A DNA stretch of 64,000 bases from Heloderma charlesbogerti. Its lineage: Eukaryota; Chordata; Lepidosauria; Squamata; Helodermatidae. The first letter of the stretch is position 1; every line of letters begins with the position of its first letter. A program made the translations under genes and the position numbers. Below the pieces are notes generated by a model. That model saw only the letters and a list, made by a program, of their open reading frames with translations, did no database searches and was not told where the DNA came from. This document shows, piece after piece, positions 53,346 to 63,768 of the stretch. The stretch spans positions 186,001 to 250,000 of the forward strand of contig JANEZZ010000732.1 of NCBI GenBank assembly GCA_026122225.1, written 5' to 3'.

Positions 53346-56300
53346 CATAGAATCATAGAATCATAGAATAGTAGGGTTGGAAGGGGCCTACAAGGCCATC
53401 GAGTCCAACCCCCTGCTCAATGCAGGAATCCAAGTCAGAGCATCCCTGACAAATGGCTGTCCAGCCTCGTCTTGAAGGCCTCCAGTGTGGGAGAGCCCAC
53501 CACCTCCCCAGGTAATTGGTTCCATTGTCGTATTGCTCTTACAGTCAGGAAGTTTTTCCTGATGTTCAGCCGGAATCTGGCTTCCTGTAACCTGAGCCCA
53601 TTATTCTGTGTCCTGCACTCTGGGATGATCAAGAAGAGATCCTGGCCTTCCTCTCTGTGACAACCTTTCAAGTACTTGAAGAGTGCTATCATATCTCCCC
53701 TCAGTCTTCTCTTCTCAAGGCTAAACATGCCCAGTTCTTTCAGTCTCTCTTCATAGGGCTTTGTTTCCAGTCCCACGATCATCTTTGTTGCCCTCCTCTG
53801 AACCCTCTCCAGTTTGTCTGCATCCTTCTTAAAGTGTGGTGTCCAGAACTGGACACAGTACTCCAGATGAGGCCTAACCAGTGCTGAGTAGAGGGGAACT
53901 AGTACTTCCTGGGATTTGGAAGCGATGCTTCTATGAATGCAGCCCAAAGTAGCATTTGCCTTTTTTGCAGCCACATCACATTGTTGGCTCATATTCATCT
54001 TGTGATCGACAACAATTCCAAGATCCTTGTCGCTTGTAGTGTGGTTGAGCCACGTATCCCCCATCTTGTAACTGTGCCTTTGGTTTCTTTTTCCTAGGTG
54101 CAGAACTTGGCATTTATCCCTATTAAATGTCATTCTGTTGTTTTCTGCCCAGCACTCCAGTCTATCCAGATCACTTTGAATTTTGTTTCTGTCTTCCAAA
54201 GTATTAGCTATCCCGCCCAATTTGGTGTCATCTGCAAATTTGATCAGCATTCCCTGCACCTCCTCCTCCAAGTCATTCATACAAATGTTGAAGAGCACTG
54301 GGCCCAGGACTGAGCCCTGCGGTACCCCACTCGTTACCTCTCCCCAGTTTGAGAAGGTCCCATTGAGAAGCACTCTTTGAGTCCGATTCTGTAGCCAACT
54401 GTGGATCCACCGGATTGTTGTTTCATCTAGCCCACTTTGAGCTAGTTTGCTCATCAGGAGATCATGGGGCACTTTGTCGAAAGCTTTGCTGAAGTCGAGG
54501 TATATGATGTCTACAGCATTCCCATGGTCTACAAGGGAGGTTACTTGATCAAAAAATGAGATCAGATTTGTCTGGCAGGACTTGTTTTTGACAAATCCAT
54601 GTTGGCTTCGAGTAATCACGGCATTGTTGTCAAGGTGCTTCCAGATGGATTGCTTTATGATCTGCTCCAGAATTTTCCCAGGGATTTATGTCAGACTGAC
54701 TGGTCTGTAGTTCCCAGGTTCCTCCTTTTTACCCTTTTTGAAGAGAGGGACAACGTTAGCCCTCCTCCAGTCATCTGGCACTTCCCCCGTCCTCCATGAT
54801 TTCTCAAAGAGAATAGACAGCGGTTCTGAGAGTTCTTCTGCCAGTTCCTTTATGACTCTAGGATGCAGTTCATCTGGCCCTGGAGATTTGAACTCATTCA
54901 AAGTAATGAGGTGTTCCTTGACCATATGCCTGTCGATCTCAAGCTGCAATCCTGCCCCTTCAGCCTGTACTTTGCCTTTGCCAGGGGGGTCATAGACCCT
55001 CTTTTGGGAGAAGACTGAGCCAAAGTAGGAATTGAGCACCTCTGCCTTTTCTTTGTCATCTGTTATCATTTTGCCATCCTTATTTAATAGCTGAACCACC
55101 ATTTCTTTCCTCTGCCTTTTACTATGCACGTAGCTGAAGAAAGCCTTTTTGTTGTTTTTAACGTCCCTCGCTAACCTCAGCTCATTCTCAGCTTTAGCCT
55201 TCCTGACGCCATCCCTGCAATTCTGTGCTATCTGCCTGTACTCTTCCTTTGTTACTTGGCCTTCTTTCCACTTCCTATATGTGTCCTTTTTTGTTTTCAG
55301 GTCATCCCTAAGCTTACTGTGAAGCCACATTGGCTTCTTCTGTTGTCTTCCACCTTTTCTTCTTGTTGGAATTGCTTGTTATTGTGCCTTGAGAATTTCC
55401 TTTTTTAAAAGCTCCCACCCATCTTGGACTCCTTTTCTCGCTAGCATTGCTTGCCATGGGACCTTACTGATCATTGTTCTGAGTTTATTAAAATCAGCTT
55501 TCCTAAAATCCAGGGTACGCGTTTGACTACACTCGGCTTTTGCTTCCCTTAGAACCAAGAACTCAAGTACAACATGGTCGCTTTCCCCCAGAGTTCCTGT
55601 AACTGCTACTTGATCCACTAAGTCATCTCTGTTGGTTAGGATCAAGTCAAGGATAGCCGATCCTCTAGTTCCTTCCTCTACTTTCTGTAGGAGGAAGTTA
55701 TCCGCCACACAAGTCAGGAATTTCCTGGAGGGGCCATATTTTGCAGAATTTGTCTCCCAACAAATATCGGGGAAATTGAAGTCCCCCATTACTACTACAT
55801 CATGCTTCCTTAAAACATTGGCTATTTGCTTTTCAAAAGTTTCATCCTTGTCTTCTCCTTGATTGGGTGGCCGGTACTAGACTCCGACCACCAGGTTCCT
55901 TTTATTCTTTGCTCCATTTATTTCAACCCAGATGCTCTCGATGGGGCTACCAAGCTCCTCCTCCTGTATTTCTGTGCAGAGATATGTATTTTTCACATAC
56001 AGGGCAACCCCGCCTCCCTTTCTGTTCCTCCTGTTCTTTTTGAACGAGTGATATCCTTCAATTGCTGTATTCCAGTCATGAGAGTTATCCCACCAAGTCT
56101 CAGTTATACCTATCAGGTCATAATTTCCCTCTTGTATTAAGAGTTCAAGTTCGTTCTGTTTGTTTCCCATACTCTGGGCATTAGTATATAGACATCGAAG
56201 ACCATGTGCTTCATAGTCTGGCTTTCTTCCTACATGTGTCTGAAGACTATTATTGGGTGCTATCAGAGCTGTTCTCTCCATTGCGCTGCATGCGCCTATG

Positions 56301-57760
56301 TCCATCGTTACCCCCAACATTACATCTCCCTTCCCCGTAGGATTCAGTTTAAAGCCCTCCTGATGAAGTTCTTCATGCTGTGGCCAAACACATTCTTCCC
56401 AGCCTTTGTGAGGTGCAACCCATCCCTAGCCAACAGCCCATCTTCCAGGAAGTATAGCCCGTGGTCCCAGAATCCAAATCTCTCTCGTCGGCATCACCTT
56501 CGTAGCCAGTCATTCACCCGGAGTATTTTTCGTTCCCTTTCTATCCCTCTTCTAACTACTGGAAGGATGGATGAGAAAACTATCTGGGCCCCAAGGTTCT
56601 TGAGTTTCCTTCCCAAAGCTTCAAAGTCTGACGTGATCTCTTCGTAGCTCCGCTTGGCGGTATCATTTGTTCCCACATGGATGAGAAGAAAGAGAGACCT
56701 GTCAGTGGGCTTTATGAGTGCAGGCAACCTTTCAGTCACGTCTCTAATCTGTCCTCCCGGGAGACAACATACCTGGCGAGTCCATGGGTGTTCGCGACAT
56801 ACTTGGGTCTCGACCCCACGCAGCAAGGAGTCTCCCACTACTACCACTCTTCTCTTCTTCTTCTTGTAGGCCTGGGTTTCATCGCCTCTGTTTGACCGAC
56901 CTTTTGCCTCTTGCTCACTCTCATGCAGGTTCCCCTGTGATTCTTCCTCTGCAGGCTGTCCTCCAGTCTCATCTGCAAGTACCTGGAATCGGTTCCACAG
57001 CTCCACTGCTTCCACCGGTGCAGAGTGGCGTCTAGTTCTTCTTCTCCTAACTGTCACCCTTTTCCAAGGAGTATCCTCTATTCCATTTTTCTTCACCTCA
57101 GCATTTCCCACTGCCTCATCTTGCTGTTGCTCTTCAAGCTTCTGGTCTGCCCTTTGCTGCTGTAGTTCCCCCATTCTGTCCAAGAACTCTTTGTGTTCTC
57201 TTATTCCCCGGAGGGTCGACAGTCGCCGCTCCAGTCCGCTTACTTTTTCCTCCAGCAGCGTGATCAACTTGCACTTGTTGCAGGTGTAGGCCATGTTGTT
57301 CTCCGGCAAGAAAACAAACATTGCACACACCTTGCAGGTCACCACCACTGGAGAGTCTTGTCCTTCCATAGCCTCTTTTCCCTTTTTGTGTCTAGCTTTA
57401 TGATTGTTCTAGACTAGCCTGTGCCTGCTCCTCCATTCAGTAGAGGTTAAAAGCAGAGTCCCACTGGTGTGAAAGTGTGTGTTACAAGACAAATAAATGG
57501 AAAAAAGTTAGTTAAAATAAAAAATTAAAATAATTTTAAAAAAATGTTAGGGGCCTCCCCCTTGACCTCCCCTGCTGAACTCCCCTGGCCAACTCCTGTT
57601 TGCTCCCCCTGCTCGCTCGCTCTGTTCGCTCGCTCTCTGGGAGCTTGCCTGCTTCTGTAGTCCCTGGACCAGCTGGAGCAGCTTGCTCTGCTCTGCTCTG
57701 CTCAGCTGGGAGGCGGGAAACAGACTCATGCTGGTGGAGGACTGACACTGGGAACTGGAC
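53346..57760 (-). mobile_element. CR1 LINE copy B, near full length
   Basis: It is the longest CR1 here, from the ATAGAATCAT tail at 53346 to a GC-rich 5' UTR near 57760, where CTCGCT and CTGCT short repeats occur. ORF1 begins at 57369 and ORF2 lies in several open blocks (56320-55877, 55789-55379, 55330-54686, 54619-53435) separated by a few stops or frameshifts. Reverse transcriptase marks [14 protein letters not shown] and FADDTKLGG are present. Both protein regions are broken, so it is not autonomous. The exact 5' border is uncertain. Confidence 0.9.
56494..57369 (-). CDS. CR1 ORF1 protein (zinc-finger, coiled coil, SGNH domain), broken
   Basis: The N-terminus has paired cysteines (VTCKVC and TCNKCK, residues about 10-37) like a small zinc finger, then a heptad-rich stretch (EEKVSGLERRL), then an SGNH/GDSL-type hydrolase domain with VVVVGDSLLRG and HVGTNDTAK. 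This is the usual CR1 ORF1 layout, thought to bind RNA and lipid or self-associate. The frame is lost after residue 291, just before the catalytic DGLHLT motif, which is still legible downstream in another frame. Confidence 0.8.
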   Translation of the reverse strand: MEGQDSPVVVTCKVCAMFVFLPENNMAYTCNKCKLITLLEEKVSGLERRLSTLRGIREHKEFLDRMGELQQQRADQKLEEQQQDEAVGNAEVKKNGIEDTPWKRVTVRRRRTRRHSAPVEAVELWNRFQVLADETGGQPAEEESQGNLHESEQEAKGRSNRGDETQAYKKKKRRVVVVGDSLLRGVETQVCREHPWTRQVCCLPGGQIRDVTERLPALIKPTDRSLFLLIHVGTNDTAKRSYEEITSDFEALGRKLKNLGAQIVFSSILPVVRRGIERERKILRVNDWLRR

Positions 57761-57839
57761 AGTTTAATCATGTTGGTTCTTTGGCATGTATCACTGGCTT
57801 TCACTACCATTCACCATGGTATGCAGGCCCAGCCCAATC

Positions 57840-58320
57840 TACCTTTTCCACCTGACGCAGGAAGCCTGACACCGCCTGCCTGCCAATGCCTTCCAACAAT
57901 GTGGCCTGTGTGGGTTTTCCTAGTGAAACCATTGTGAAGCATTGTGGACAGCAAAACTATAATTTTCTCAGATATCAGCCAGAAGAATGCACATACCTTA
58001 TTGAATCTAGTGCTTTGAAACCTTTAGATGGTGGGGTTGCTGTTTAACAATATAGTGGTGGCCTTTCAGGTAATTCTGTTTCCTACAAATTTAGTCAATT
58101 AATTCATTTACAGGTTGACTTAGTCATGAGCACATCTGTCAGTGGTTAGCCATGCTTGTAAGTTATGCCATCAGGTGTTCCAGTTCTACAGATTCTGCTA
58201 GTAGCTTGCAGACAGAGACAATTCCAGAACATTCACCAAATATGTATACTCTATTTGTAACTGAACACAGAGTCGTCTCAATTAAGGATGTAGCACTTAC
58301 AACAGGCAACTGCTCTTCCA
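57840..58320 (+). pseudogene. Possible decayed coding-like insert upstream of alpha-globin
   Basis: One frame reads NNVACVGFPSETIVKHCGQQ, then NYNFLRYQPEECTYLIESSAL, typed in part, with a stop soon after. Another frame gives EHSPNMYTLFVTEHRVVSIK. Such protein-like text in shifting frames without introns would fit a processed pseudogene. I cannot name the source, and chance is possible. Confidence 0.25.
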
Positions 58321-58476
58321 CTGCCCCACCCACCGGCACCGAGGCCAAGCTGGGGGGTTTCGTGACCCTCCCCTCTGAGAGGTGCCCAGAGGCATCAGAG
58401 GTGGGTGGGGCACCCTATGAGGCCGGGTGGGAGGCAAAAGGCTGGAACGGGGCGGGAACGCTCACCTTCCAGGCCA

Positions 58477-58485
58477 GATAAAAGG
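58477..58485 (+). promoter_or_regulatory. TATA-like box of the intact alpha-globin
   Basis: GATAAAAGG lies 45-53 bp before the ATG, at the spacing of globin TATA boxes (about 30 bp before an expected cap site near 58508). A GC-rich GGGGCGGG sits just upstream, near 58449. The second copy has AATAAAAGG at the matching place. Confidence 0.6.
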
Positions 58486-58529
58486 CTTGCCCAGGCTCCA
58501 AAAGCACCAGACAGTTTGGAGCTGCCAGG

Positions 58530-60525
58530 ATGGTGCTGTCCCAGGATGACAAGAACCACGTGAAGGCCATCTGGGCCGAAGTGCAAGGCCATGCCGAGGA
58601 GTACGGTGCCGAGGCCCTGCACAGGTAAGCCCGCCCCATCGGGTCCAGGACACTTCCAGCCCCACTGTCCTGGGCCGAGGGTGTGACTGAGGCCCCTTTT
58701 GGGGTTCAAGTCCTGGGAACAGGGGGCTTAGAATGAAGCCAGGGAATGGAACAGGAGTGAAGCTTTGGTTCTCAAGCAGGCCTGCCTTTCCTTGAGGGCA
58801 GAATATTTCTGCTGCCTGGAGGCTGAGATGCGGACAATTCACGCTGACAAAGCTGTGGTCCAGTTGTGGGACAACAGACCAGTGTGAGAATAAATTGCAA
58901 TGTTTGGCACTCCTCACAGCTAGCAGCTCCATGAGTCTGGAAGGTGCCCGTATACCCTGATGGGGCCGAAGGAAACATCAGCTCCCTAAAACTATGAAAA
59001 AAGACTGTTTTTGCAGGTTTCTGGCCACCCTGTACGTCTTTCACCAATCCAGAACCAAATCCCTGGCTGACAAGTGAAAAAGAAGAAAAAGGGGAGCTAC
59101 AAGGCAGGGAGGCTTAGGAGAGTTAGGGCACAATCCTGTGTGTGGTTAGACAGAAGAAAGTCCTGCATCCCCAGTGTTCCCCAGCTAGCGTGGGATTGCG
59201 CCCTTATTGAATAAAAAAGCGACCGAAATTGAGGAGAAGGGCTTTCTTTTAAGTTCTTCCTTTTGCTTCTTTGTTTTCTGGGGTGCAGCTACAGTTTTTG
59301 CTTACAGATCTTTGCTGATTCGGGGGCCTTCAGGGCCATCGTGTGCATGCCATGCATGCGTTCTTTTTGAGAGAACCTTTGGTTTAAAGGTTTCCACTAT
59401 ATTGCTATATAGTTAAATGCTTCAAATATTGCATTTAACTAGTTCAGACTGGTGGAAGTGTAAGTAGAGCTAAATAACCATTCAAACTGCTGCTAGCTAT
59501 GCCAACGATAACTTTTCAATGTCTTTGCTCTTCCATTTGATACTCGGATACAGTTTTCCTAACGTTGTTTTCTAATAGGCCTTAACAAGAGTTAAACTGT
59601 AGTTTACTTTGCATAGAATACGCTTCACATGCAACCTGTGCGGTTCATGGGTGCAAACGTCTTTTCTTGTAATCATTGCATGTGTCACATTCTGCTTCTG
59701 TATGTGATATTCTTTTGCATGTACTTTTCTCTACAAAGCGTTCGTAACTTAAGGCATCCAGTGTGGCGCGTTTCATTCATTTAACTGTTTCAGTAGGGGA
59801 TTTACTGTGTTCCTGCTTAGGGTGTAAAATAGATTTCCAAACATCTTGACCTTTGAAACAGCCTGAAGTCAACTCCTGTCCCTTTCTCTTGCCCATTCAG
59901 TCAAAGTCAGAAGCGCATCTACAGAGGGGACCCCTGCCCTGCCCTGCCCTGAGCTGCTGGCGGCTCGCCTGACGGCTGCTCCTGTCTCTCTCCACGCAGG
60001 ATGTTCGCAGCGAACCCCTCCACCAAGACCTACTTCCCCCACTTCGACATGGGCCCGAACTCCAACGACATCAAGATGCACGGCAAGAAGGTGATCAACG
60101 CCATCACCCAGGCGGTCAACAACATGGACAACATGGAGGGAGCCCTCTCCAAGCTCAGTGAGAAGCACGCCAACGAACTGCGCGTGGACCCCGTCAACTT
60201 CGACGTGAGTCACACCGCCCCCCCTACAGCAGGATGGGCAAGGCCACAGCCGGTCTCCTAGACTCTGGTCTGCCCTGGCTGGAAGACCCTCGATCCTGCC
60301 CTGCCCCCCCTTGCCCTCCGGGGCCCACCTGGGCTGCCCTGCCCAGGGGTGGATTGGGGCCCCTCCGTCCCTCACTATGCCCTCTCCTCTCCACAGCTGC
60401 TGCGCCACAGCATGGAAGTGACCATCGCTGCCCACCATGAAGGCCCCGTCAAATCTGAGGTGCTCCTCTCCCTGGACAAGTTCCTGGATAAAGTGAGCAG
60501 GGTCCTGGTTTCCCGGTACCGCTAG
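58530..60525 (+). CDS. HBA: Alpha-globin (alpha-A-like), intact three-exon gene
   Basis: This is the oxygen-carrying alpha subunit of haemoglobin in red cells. Exons are 58530-58624 (95 bp), 60000-60204 (205 bp) and 60397-60525 (129 bp), the standard alpha-globin exon sizes. They give 142 codons including Met, ending YR. Haem contacts are kept: Phe43 in TYFPHF, distal His58 in MHGKK and proximal His87 in SEKHANEL. The start MVLSQDDKN is alpha-A-like rather than alpha-D-like. A TATA-like GATAAAAGG lies at 58477-58485 and AATAAA at 60612-60617. Intron 1 (1375 bp) is long for an alpha-globin. Position 99, often Lys, is Asp here. A decayed copy lies on each side. I am confident of the family; the alpha-A assignment rests on a few residues. 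Confidence 0.93.
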
Positions 60526-60611
60526 ATGAGAGGATGCCAGTAAGGCTGAGTGCCAGAGGAGCGCCCCTTGACTCTCTCGCCTCGCCTCGCCTCTCTCCCT
60601 GCCCTGCCTGC

Positions 60612-60617
60612 AATAAA
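60612..60617 (+). promoter_or_regulatory. Polyadenylation signal of the alpha-globin
   Basis: A canonical AATAAA occurs about 87 bp after the TAG stop, followed by a G/T-rich stretch. This is the normal 3' UTR length for an alpha-globin mRNA. Confidence 0.75.
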
Positions 60618-60701
60618 GCTGCTCTTGGCCGCGAAAATTCTGCTGTCCTAGCGTCTGTTTGGGCTGCGGACTGGTCTGAAATGGGGAGGGGGAGGAAAGA
60701 G

Positions 60702-61100
60702 TAGGGATGGCAGAGAATTCCGCCACGGATCTTGGTGAGGCCGAACGCCAGTGCATTCAGCCCCCCGAAATCCTTGGCAAAACGAAGCCCCCACCCCCCC
60801 AACCCACGAAAGGCGCATGAAACGGAGCACTTACCTGCTGGTGTCCGCACTGACTTGCGAATGGCGGCCGCCCTGCGGCCGGCATTCGCTTCCTGAACAT
60901 AGCCGTAATAGGCTACGTAAATAGTTACGTAGCCTATCACGGCTAATGGAGGGGCGCCTTTTGCATCTCTGCGGAGGCCGTGATAGGCTACGTAAGTAGT
61001 TACGTAGCCTATCACGGCAAGCAAAAAACCAAACAAACAATGCGTACGCAAATGGTGGCGGCTACAGTCGCCGCCGTTTGCCTTCCCTATTTTTCGCTGT
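60702..61100 (+). mobile_element. hAT-like element left part downstream of alpha-globin
   Basis: It starts TAGGGATGGCAGAGAATTCC, as element 1 does. It carries two AT-rich palindromes (60901-60944 and 60977-61018) and two GC-rich ones (about 60856-60889 and 61048-61081). A right terminus was not found; the sequence passes into a G-rich block of unknown origin after about 61100. Confidence 0.7.
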
Positions 61101-62160
61101 TTTATCCTATGTATTTTTTTGGTAGGTGTGGTGGTGGGCAGGTGTGTTTTTTTTTTGGGGGTTAGCATTCAGTGAGGAGGGGGCGCGTGGGGCGGGAAGC
61201 CAGGGGGTGAACGGGGGGTTTTCAATTATGTATTTTTTCTTACGATTGTCTCCAATGTGTTTGGGCACTATTTTTCTTGCTGCGGGTCTGGATTCTGCGG
61301 AAGGAACGAATGTAGCCGATTGCCAATGCGGGAGGGTGGTGGGGGGGGGGGGGGGGAGCGGACCAAGGAGGCGTGTGGAGGTGGGTTTGTAGGTAGGTCT
61401 GACGTGATGGGAAGCACAGGGCGGGGTCTATTTGGGGGGAAGAGTATTTGGAAGTCCGATGATTTGAGCACATTTGTTGTTGAATGGGTGTTTGTTGGAA
61501 TGGGTGTTCTGCGATCCCATGGATTGACGAGGTGGTTGGTGGTTGAGAGGGGTGGTGTGGCTACTGTGTGTGGTGCAGGGGCATTTTGGGAGTGCGAATT
61601 GAGTGGGGACGGAGGAAGGGGGGGAGAAATGTACTCGGCAGGGAAGGGTTGTAATGCGGGGCGTAGGTCGGGTCGTAATCATAAGCGTGCGGCGAATGGA
61701 GCCAGGTGGGTTTAGATCCTAGAGGGGTTTGGCACGTTACGTGCAATGTAGACGTGAGGCCAGCCCTCATCATATAACACTTGACATGCTGTGCTTCCGA
61801 TCGCAGGATGCGCGCATCGAGGTGGCTGGGGGGCCGGAGTGGGGGTGACATCGGCAGAAGTGGGAGGTTTGGGGCAAGCTAAAAGGATACTGGTAGATCA
61901 TAGCTGTGTGATGGGGGAGCGACGATGGCGGGGCGGCTTTGGGGTGAATCTATTAGATGGAAGGGATGCAATATAGCGGTGGGAGTTTAGGTGGTTGGAA
62001 GTGACGAATGGGAGGAAGGGGGGGACAGAGTGGAGCACAATTATGGTGGTGTAGAGTGGAGGGGCTGGGGTTGGGTTTGGGGAAAATGGAATGGCAATGG
62101 GAAAGGGATAGGTATCAAAATTTTTTAGGGAGCTGTAAGCGGAAGAGGGACTAACATCTC
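61100..62160 (+). other. G-rich, C-poor block of unknown origin
   Basis: The plus strand has strikingly little C and many G runs, including a run of about 16 G near 61341-61356 and repeated GGTGG, GGAGG and GGGGG. Open frames on both strands are low-complexity (Pro/His on minus, Gly on plus) and resemble no protein I know. It follows the broken hAT-like element and precedes the second alpha-globin copy. I see no repeat family in it. Confidence 0.6.
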
Positions 62161-62526
62161 CCATGGAAGCCTGCGGGACGGGGTCCCCGCGAGCCCTGCA
62201 TGTTGAGACCTGCTGACAATTTGTTAGTGTAACTTATCGAAGACCTTGGTTTATAGCGAGACTTCTACGGCATGGGCACTTGAGTCCAAGACATATGGGC
62301 GCTGTAATGGGGGGGAGACCCCTTTCCAGCAGCAGCAGCAAAGCAGGGTGACATGCCAGGCAACTGCTCTTCCACTGCCCCACCCACCGGCACCGAGACC
62401 AAGCTGGCTGGTTTCATGGCCCTCCACTCTGAGAGGTGCCAAGAGGCGTCAGAGAAGGGGTCATCCTATGAGGCCGGGTGGGAGGCAAAGGGTCGGAATG
62501 GGGCGGGACCGCTCACTTTCCAGGTC

Positions 62527-63737
62527 CAATAAAAGGTTTGCCCGGGCACCGACAGCACCAGAGAGTTTGGAGCTGCCAGGATGGTGCTGTCCCAGGACGA
62601 CAGGAACCACGTGAAGGCCATCTGGGCTGAAGTGCACGGCCATGCCGAAGAGATCGGTGCTGACGCCCTGCGCAGGTATGCCCGCCCCGTTGGGTCCAGG
62701 TCCCTTCTTGCCCACCTGTCACGGCCTGAGGGTGTGACTGAGGCCCCTTTTGGGGTTCAAGTGCTGGGAATACAGGGCTTAGACACTTTCTACCTGGACT
62801 TGCTGAGTCCTACACCTTGGACTCTGGGAGAGGTCTCTTTCAACCTTCCTCTGTGACCACCAAAGTCTTCTCTTCAGATTTCGCTTGGAATGGGTAGCTA
62901 TACCTTCCATTTAATCCCCCCTCCCTTGGTTTAAAGGTTTCCACTATATTGCTATATAGTTATATGCTTCAAATATTGCATTTAACTAGTTCAGACGGAA
63001 GGAAGTCTAAGTAGACCTAAATAAACATTCAAACTGCTGCTAGTTAAGCCAGCTATAACTTTTCAATGTCTTTGCTCTTCCATTTGATACTCGGATACAG
63101 TTTTCCTAACGATGTTTTCTAATAGGCCTTAACAAGAGTTAAACTTTGCATAGTATACGCTTCACATGCAACCTGTGCGGTTCATGGGTGCAAACGTCTT
63201 TTCTTGTAATCATTGCATGTGTCACATTCTGCTTCTGTATGTGATATTCTTTTGCATGTACTTTTCTCTACCAAGCGTTCGTAACTTAAGGCATCCTGTG
63301 TGGCATGTTTCATTCATTTAACTGTTTCAGTAGGGGATTTACTGCGTTCCTGCTTAGGGTGTAAAATATATTTCCAAACACCTTGACCTTTGAAACAGCC
63401 TGAAGTCAACTCCTGTCCCTTTCTCTTGCCCATTCAGTCAAAGTCAGAAGCGCATCTACAGAGGGGACCCCTGCCCTGCCCTGCCCTGCCCTGAGCTGCT
63501 GGCAGCTCGCCTGATGGCTGCTCCTCTCTCTCTTCACGCAGGATGTTTGCAGCGAACCCCTCCACCAAGACCTACTTCCCCCCACTTTGACATGGGCCCG
63601 AACTCCAACGACATCAAGATGCACGGCAAGAAGGTGATCAACGCCGTCACCCAGGTGGTCAACAACATGGACAACATGGAGGGAGCCCTCTCCAAGCTCA
63701 GTGAGAAGCACGCCAACAAACTGTGTGTGGACCCCAT
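62527..63737 (+). pseudogene. Second alpha-globin copy, frameshifted and lacking exon 3
   Basis: Exon 1 (62581-62675) is open and reads MVLSQDDRNHV to ALR with a GT donor. Exon 2 starts at 63542, but a run of five C in the intact gene is six C here, at about 63578-63583. This shifts the frame to a TGA at 63588-63590. Similarity to the intact gene stops near 63737, before the exon 2 donor, and no exon 3 follows to the window end. Promoter and intron sequence match the intact gene closely, apart from a large gap in intron 1 (866 bp against 1375 bp). It is a recent duplicate. Exon 3 could in principle lie beyond the window, but the lost donor argues against function. Confidence 0.85.
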
Positions 63738-63768
63738 GTGATGGTGGCAAGGCAAGCCACCATCACAT
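63736..63768 (+). repeat. Perfect 13-bp inverted repeat at the globin break
   Basis: The arms ATGTGATGGTGGC (63736-63748) and GCCACCATCACAT (63756-63768) are separated by AAGGCAA. It begins exactly where similarity of the second alpha-globin copy to the intact gene ends. Confidence 0.85.

Noticed and set aside
59869..60756. A 295-codon open frame on the minus strand
   Set aside because: It is the antisense of alpha-globin exons 2 and 3 and their GC-rich introns. The plus strand has correct globin exons and splice sites.
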